From the NCBI GenBank assembly GCA_017539265.1, contig JAFYHG010000002.1:1-53775 (forward strand): a stretch of 53,775 nt of DNA, read 5' to 3'. Source of the DNA: Alphaproteobacteria bacterium. GTDB lineage: Bacteria; Pseudomonadota; Alphaproteobacteria; CAAHEQ01; UBA3637. Positions 52,798 to 53,775 of the stretch are shown in pieces. Under the pieces are notes generated by a model. That model worked only from the letters and a program-made list of their open reading frames with translations. It did no database searches and was not told the DNA's origin. Every line of letters begins with the position of its first letter. Positions within the stretch are counted from its first letter, which is position 1. The translations under genes and the position numbers were made by a program.

Positions 52798-53616
52798 TTA
52801 TTGTTGATATCCGCCGCCACGAAAACGTGCAGCGAGATCAAAAATACTTTGTTGCGAACCTTCCCTTTCGCTGGGACGAACGGTTTCAAGTCGTTTTTCG
52901 TAATTGGCTCTTTCTGAAATTTTATGTCCGTTTTGATATATGGAACGGAATTCGGTCGCTCTATCAGTAAGAGGGATCATTTGACCCTCTTTTGTTTTTT
53001 TCCAACTCAATTCATTTTTGATATACTCTCCGTCTAAAACGCCATTCTTTTTGAAGCCGGATTCTTTTAGTTGACCTTCCTTTAGTTCAGGATTAGAAAA
53101 ATAAGTTTTAAACTCTCCCGCCCGGAAATCATTTTTGGTGTAGTCATCTTTAAGTTGAAGGGGTTCCCGCAGCATTCCTTCAGCGATTAAACGTCCATCA
53201 CAAAAAACAGTATGTTTCATTTCACCGTTGGGTTGAATTTTTCCAAATATTTGGATTTTTTTGCCATTTCTTGTTTCAACACGTTCAAAGGAGACTTTTT
53301 GCCCGTTCCGATTGACACCAGCTTCTACTATGTTTCTGCCTGTTTCATCATAAATAGTGTATCTTCCGTTTTTTTCGCCTTGACGAAAAGTTTCAACTTT
53401 TTCACGTGTCCCGTTTTCACGATAAAGGGTGCGTTCACCTTCAACTTCACCATTTACCTTTTTCATTTTGGCTTTGGTGTTACCATTGGGCCAGAAAGAT
53501 TCATAGGGTCCATTTTCCACACCATCATTGACGGTATAAATAGCCTTTACGGTTCCATCCGGATTGCGTTCAGTGACTTCACCACTTATAATCGTTTGTT
53601 TGTATTCTGATGCCAT
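52798..53616 (-). CDS. MORN-variant (YwqK-like) repeat protein
   Basis: The 272-residue protein starts at ATG behind GGGAGATAGGAT. It consists of MORN_2-type repeats of the form G-x-x-N-G-x-Y (VENGPYESFWPNGNTK about 33-48, VEGERTLYRENGTRE about 58-72, KNGRYTIYDETGRN), continuing to about residue 240 (VLDGEYIKNELSW). There is no signal peptide. Such YwqK-like repeat proteins are often annotated as antitoxin-like, but no toxin is seen beside it. The C-terminal SQQSIFDLAARFRGGGYQQ is a separate short tail. Confidence 0.75.
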   Translation of the reverse strand: MASEYKQTIISGEVTERNPDGTVKAIYTVNDGVENGPYESFWPNGNTKAKMKKVNGEVEGERTLYRENGTREKVETFRQGEKNGRYTIYDETGRNIVEAGVNRNGQKVSFERVETRNGKKIQIFGKIQPNGEMKHTVFCDGRLIAEGMLREPLQLKDDYTKNDFRAGEFKTYFSNPELKEGQLKESGFKKNGVLDGEYIKNELSWKKTKEGQMIPLTDRATEFRSIYQNGHKISERANYEKRLETVRPSEREGSQQSIFDLAARFRGGGYQQ

Positions 53617-53636
53617 ATCCTATCTCCCACAGGACC

Positions 53637-53664
53637 ATTATATCATATTTAGGGAAAATGTCAA
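53637..53664 (-). promoter_or_regulatory. Promoter of MORN-variant gene
   Basis: On the minus strand TTGACA (53659-53664), a 16-bp spacer and TATAAT (53637-53642) lie just upstream of the start. Confidence 0.8.
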
Positions 53665-53704
53665 ATTTTCTGCTTTTGAATGCTTTATAAAGCTGAAAAG
53701 GTAT

Positions 53705-53732
53705 CAAAAAAAGCGCCCGGGGAGGCGCTTTA
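53705..53732 (-). terminator. Terminator of the partial tRNA
   Basis: On the minus strand AAAGCGCC and GGGCGCTTT pair around a C-rich loop, followed by a T run. Confidence 0.8.
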
Positions 53733-53737
53733 AATTT

Positions 53738-53775
53738 TGGTGGAGATAAGGGGGGTCGAACCCCTGACCTTCGCA
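53738..53775 (-). tRNA. 3' half of a tRNA, probably tRNA-Ala (partial)
   Basis: On the minus strand the end reads TATCTCC, discriminator A and CCA, preceded by a T arm (AGGGG/CCCCT around TTCGACC) and variable loop AGGTC. U at position 70 would pair with G3, the alanine identity element, and TATCTCC is the usual 3' strand of tRNA-Ala starting GGGGATA. The anticodon is outside the window, so identity is provisional. Confidence 0.65.

Noticed and set aside
53738-53775. 3' end of tmRNA (ssrA)
   Set aside because: G3-U70-type end and CCA fit tmRNA too, but the variable loop AGGTC and TATCTCC 3' strand match tRNA-Ala, and the region left of it is not a tmRNA tag. Kept as a provisional tRNA-Ala.

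Overview
The window is a chromosomal segment of a Gram-negative alphaproteobacterium, most likely an uncultured, anaerobic, host- or gut-associated lineage. The supports are the rsmG-parA-parB cluster, the alphaproteobacterial order rnd-lptC/A-lptB, lptE-holA and dnaN-recF-gyrB, LPS export genes (MsbA-, LptB-, LptC/A- and LptE-like), rubrerythrin, GTP-type PEP carboxykinase, and three pilin-like proteins sharing a GRSMVEMLGVLA(I/V)IGV start. Taxonomy is inferred; no rRNA gene is present.

Layout. 1-1.3 kb: 5' part of a secreted coiled-coil protein built from 47-residue repeats. 1.5-4.5 kb: GNAT acetyltransferase and a LonC-like protease. 4.6-10.7 kb: dnaN-recF-two small exported proteins-gyrB-small ORF. 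10.7-15.3 kb: an extragenic palindromic repeat, a pilin-like gene, a DUF465 protein, a GT2/CDP-glycerol-transferase fusion and phosphofructokinase. 15.3-20.3 kb: envelope biogenesis (lptB, a fused lptC-lptA, RNase D, an MsbA-type exporter). 20.4-21.5 kb: class II aldolase. 21.5-26.0 kb: a tightly coupled operon of a membrane protein, a VirD4/TraG coupling protein, a colicin-type HNH nuclease-like protein and a SUKH protein. 26.3-32.2 kb: outer-membrane protein, MscL, YggU, phosphoesterase, PEPCK, rubrerythrin and an unknown protein. 32.3-37.9 kb: xseA, an M23 peptidase, GT2, a Cys-rich repeat protein and cysS. 37.9-38.25 kb: AT-rich intergenic region with DnaA-box-like sites. 38.3-44.3 kb: dnaQ, rsmG, parA, parB, miaA, lptE, holA with two parS-like sites. 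44.5-53.8 kb: DUF3841, two pilin-like genes, a small Cys-containing peptide, exonuclease III, Csp, RadC, Map, tRNA-Gly, tuf, a MORN-variant protein and a partial tRNA.

How it fits together. The 37.9-38.25 kb region is my best candidate for the replication origin. It carries DnaA-like boxes, lies about 1.2 kb from parS-like sites and parAB, and by eye the strand bias of base use appears to change sign there. Two arrays of the palindrome GTAATTAC lie either side of it, at about 33.6 and 44.3 kb. The most system-like find is the 21.5-26.0 kb operon: a type IV secretion coupling ATPase is translationally coupled to a nuclease-like protein and a SUKH (immunity-family) protein. This would suit a T4SS-delivered antibacterial effector/immunity pair, although no other T4SS gene is in the window and one conserved His of the nuclease motif is replaced.
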